Source: Deltaproteobacteria bacterium (lineage in GTDB: Bacteria; UBA10199; JACPAL01; JACOUP01). From it: 7,870 nucleotides of DNA. The DNA lies in contig JAUSKE010000084.1 in assembly GCA_030649435.1 (NCBI GenBank), forward strand, positions 1 to 7,870, given 5' to 3'. A model generated the notes under the pieces. It did not search any database. It was given only the letters and a program-made list of their open reading frames with translations, and had not been told where the DNA came from. The translations under genes and the position numbers were made by a program. This document shows positions 5,905 to 7,870 of this stretch, in pieces; the stretch's first letter is position 1; every line of letters begins with the position of its first letter.

Positions 5905-7524
5905 ATGGACTTGGAATCCGATTTTCTCGTTGTTGGGAGCGGTATTGCGGGCCTCTGGTTTGCCCTCGAGGTGGCCCCTTACGGTTCGGTAATCATCGCG
6001 ACCAAAAAAGACCAGGCCGAATCAAACACCAACTACGCACAAGGCGGGATCGCCTCGGTCTTCAGCAGTGACGATTCCTACGAATCCCATATCCAAGACA
6101 CGCTCAAGGCCGGTGCCGGCCTTTGTCATGAAGAAATCGTTAAGATGGTGATCACCCAGGGCCCCGGCGAAGTCCAGAAGATGATTGATCGCGGCGTTCA
6201 ATTCGCCAAGAAGAGTGAAGGGACCTACGACCTCGGGCGTGAGGGGGGTCATTCCGCCCGACGAATCCTCCACTCACAGGACATGACCGGCGCTGAAATT
6301 GAACGGGCCCTTTTGAATCAGGTCATGAATCACCCCAACATTACGGTCCTGGAGCATCACTTCGGGATCGACCTAATCACGAACCAAAAATTAAAAAATG
6401 AAGGGCCAGTCCGATGCTTGGGTCTTTACCTCCTCGATCGTCGAAGTCGGACTGTTAAAACAGTCAGGGCCAAAACGACTCTCCTCGCCACGGGAGGGGC
6501 TGGTAAGGTTTACCTCTACACCTCTAACCCTGATATCGCGACCGGCGACGGTATGGCGATGGCCTACCGGGCCGGTGCCCGAATGGCCAACCTTGAATTT
6601 GTACAATTCCACCCCACCTGCTTTTATAACCGCCAATATGCGACGCAGGAAAAAGGGAGAACCTTTCTGATCTCGGAGGCGATTCGTGGAGAAGGGGCGA
6701 TTTTGAGACGAAAGGGAGACGGCACGCCGTTCATGGAAAAGGTCCATCCTTTAAAAGACCTTGCCCCTCGGGATATCGTGGCCAGAGCGATCGATACCGA
6801 GCTCAAAAGAAGCGGCGAAGAATATGTGCTTTTGGACCTGACACACAAAAACGGCTCCTTTATTAAGGAGAGGTTCCCAAATATCCATCAGCAATGCCTC
6901 CAGTATGGACTGGATATCACGAAGGAGCCGATCCCTGTCGTTCCGGCAGCCCATTATTTTTGTGGCGGGGTTGTGACTGATGACTATGGCCGAACTTCAA
7001 TCAGTTCCCTGTACGCGGCGGGTGAAGTCGCTTGCACCGGTCTTCACGGGGCCAATCGTCTCGCCTCAAACTCCCTCCTCGAAGCGATCGTTTTTGCAAA
7101 AAAAGCGGCAGAGGCGGCCATTGAGGAGGTAAGGGCGTTGCTTGCTGCGCCCAATCAGAGGGAACACCAAGGAGTGCCCCTACCACCATGGGATGCCGGT
7201 TCCGCCGTTGATAACGACGAACAGATCGTCATCACCCACAACTGGGAGGAGATCCGCCGCCTGATGTGGAACTATGTCGGGATCGTTCGCTCCGACAAAC
7301 GACTCGCCCGTGCCAAGGCGAGGATCGATCTACTCAAAGAAGAGATCAAAGGGTACTATTGGAATTTCAAGATAACAGGTGATCTTCTGGAACTCAGAAA
7401 CATCGTGACGATTGCTGATTTGGTGATCCAATCCTCCCTCTCCCGAAAAGAGAGTCGGGGACTCCATTACAATATTGATCACCCGGAGACAAAAAAGGAA
7501 TACCAGAGGGACACGATTATCTAA
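5905..7524 (+). CDS. nadB: L-aspartate oxidase
   Basis: FAD enzyme of the cytoplasm that oxidises L-aspartate to iminoaspartate, the first step of de novo NAD synthesis; NadA then condenses this to quinolinate. The 539 residues match the family length. Visible are the FAD dinucleotide fold GSGIAGL (11-17), SNTNYAQGGIAS (40-51), REGGHSARRILH (112-123, with the substrate-region Glu113), ATGGAGKVY (195-203), EFVQFHPT (231-238), RGEGAIL, APRDIVARAID (Arg289), PAAHYFCGGV (His350) and GLHGANRLASNSLLE (Arg385). The last two regions together with REGGHS distinguish NadB from the related succinate dehydrogenase/fumarate reductase flavoproteins, and no quinone-reductase partner gene is adjacent. The C-terminal helical domain covers about 445-525. 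TAG at 5899-5901 is in frame directly upstream, so ATG 5905 is the earliest start. No Shine-Dalgarno is seen. nadA and nadC are not in the window. Confidence 0.97.
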   Translation: MDLESDFLVVGSGIAGLWFALEVAPYGSVIIATKKDQAESNTNYAQGGIASVFSSDDSYESHIQDTLKAGAGLCHEEIVKMVITQGPGEVQKMIDRGVQFAKKSEGTYDLGREGGHSARRILHSQDMTGAEIERALLNQVMNHPNITVLEHHFGIDLITNQKLKNEGPVRCLGLYLLDRRSRTVKTVRAKTTLLATGGAGKVYLYTSNPDIATGDGMAMAYRAGARMANLEFVQFHPTCFYNRQYATQEKGRTFLISEAIRGEGAILRRKGDGTPFMEKVHPLKDLAPRDIVARAIDTELKRSGEEYVLLDLTHKNGSFIKERFPNIHQQCLQYGLDITKEPIPVVPAAHYFCGGVVTDDYGRTSISSLYAAGEVACTGLHGANRLASNSLLEAIVFAKKAAEAAIEEVRALLAAPNQREHQGVPLPPWDAGSAVDNDEQIVITHNWEEIRRLMWNYVGIVRSDKRLARAKARIDLLKEEIKGYYWNFKITGDLLELRNIVTIADLVIQSSLSRKESRGLHYNIDHPETKKEYQRDTII

Positions 7525-7870
7525 TTTTTTGTGTTTTAGTTTTTCGAACGATCTCCCCACGATCGGTAGGGACAGGTTTCAAACCTTTCCAGACAAGTTT
7601 ACTGGTCGCAGGAATACCAACGAAAGAAAGAGAGAACTCTTTTAATCCTTCCGGAAGAAACTTATCAAAGCGGGCTTCGTAAGTGTGGGACCACTTGTCG
7701 ACGTAGGGGTAAAACATCCGTTGAAGAGGATTACTCTTCACCTTCTGGATTGAAATTGGCCTCGCCTCCCCACCCCCCGGGTAAGTCAGCACCATCTTCC
7801 AGAGTGACGTGTCTTTGCCCACATCTGACCAGACGCTTGAACCGGCATAGATCGAGATAAAGAAATCGTC
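7517..7870 (-). CDS. Unrecognised protein, C-terminal part (start outside window)
   Basis: An open minus-strand frame runs from the window edge (reading DDFFISIYAGSSVWSDVG) for 117 codons to TAA at 7519-7517. No start codon is needed inside the window; the GTG at 7822 is probably internal. I do not recognise the family. The segment mixes hydrophobic beta-like stretches (FFISIYAG; LWKMVLTYPGG; FSLSFVGI) with aromatic residues (MFYPYVDKWSHTYEARFDKFLP), then ends in a basic tail (VRKTKTQKIR). The pattern could fit a small extracytoplasmic beta-rich domain, but the N-terminus, where a signal peptide would be, is missing. It converges on nadB and overlaps its last 8 bases. The lack of stops, the plausible residue mix and the tight packing against nadB support a real gene. 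The convergent junction shows only T-rich sequence and no convincing terminator hairpin. Confidence 0.65.
   Translation of the reverse strand, partial: DDFFISIYAGSSVWSDVGKDTSLWKMVLTYPGGGEARPISIQKVKSNPLQRMFYPYVDKWSHTYEARFDKFLPEGLKEFSLSFVGIPATSKLVWKGLKPVPTDRGEIVRKTKTQKIR

Noticed and set aside
7521..7545. Terminator hairpin between nadB and the convergent gene (CTAA ... TTAG with T runs)
   Set aside because: Only a 4-base A/T-rich stem is possible and it lies partly inside coding sequence; too weak to call.

Overview
This window looks like ordinary, gene-dense bacterial chromosome, probably from a Gram-negative of deltaproteobacterial type (Desulfobacterota/Myxococcota-like) or a neighbouring candidate phylum. 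The reasons are an IHF-beta-type DNA-bending protein together with a dprA-topA-xerC-hslV-hslU gene order, which is shared by Firmicutes and deltaproteobacteria-like lineages. Base composition is balanced and uniform. I see no mobile element, CRISPR array, tRNA, rRNA or sign of recent transfer. The taxonomic reading is inference from gene order and protein style only.

Minus strand, positions 5850 down to 1: seven genes in one direction, pgsA (phospholipid synthesis), an IHF-beta-like gene, dprA (ssDNA/RecA loader), topA (topoisomerase I), xerC (chromosome dimer resolution), hslV (protease) and hslU (its ATPase, cut by the window edge). From the IHF gene onward every gene overlaps the next. Three junctions are 4-base stop/start overlaps (TTGA or ATGA) and two are longer overlaps of 38 and 26 bases. 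This points to one polycistronic, translationally coupled unit. dprA and topA both appear to start at TTG. The only non-coding gap in the operon is the roughly 39 bases between pgsA and the IHF gene, which holds a candidate internal promoter.

Positions 5851-5904 form a 54-base divergent intergenic region between pgsA (minus) and nadB (plus). It carries an imperfect 20-base palindrome and weak promoter-like hexamers. Plus strand, 5905-7524: nadB, L-aspartate oxidase, the first step of de novo NAD synthesis. From 7517 to the window end: the C-terminal part of an unrecognised protein on the minus strand, converging on nadB and overlapping its last 8 bases.

Functionally, the minus-strand operon joins chromosome-handling proteins (IHF, DprA, TopA, XerC) to the HslVU protease, with a membrane-lipid gene at its head. 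I found no previously undescribed system. The points most worth checking are the N-terminally short DprA butted against the IHF gene, the nadB/pgsA palindrome, the excess of the octamer GCGATCGC, weak ribosome sites at transcription-unit starts, and the unknown partial gene at the right edge. No stretch longer than 300 bases lacks a gene.
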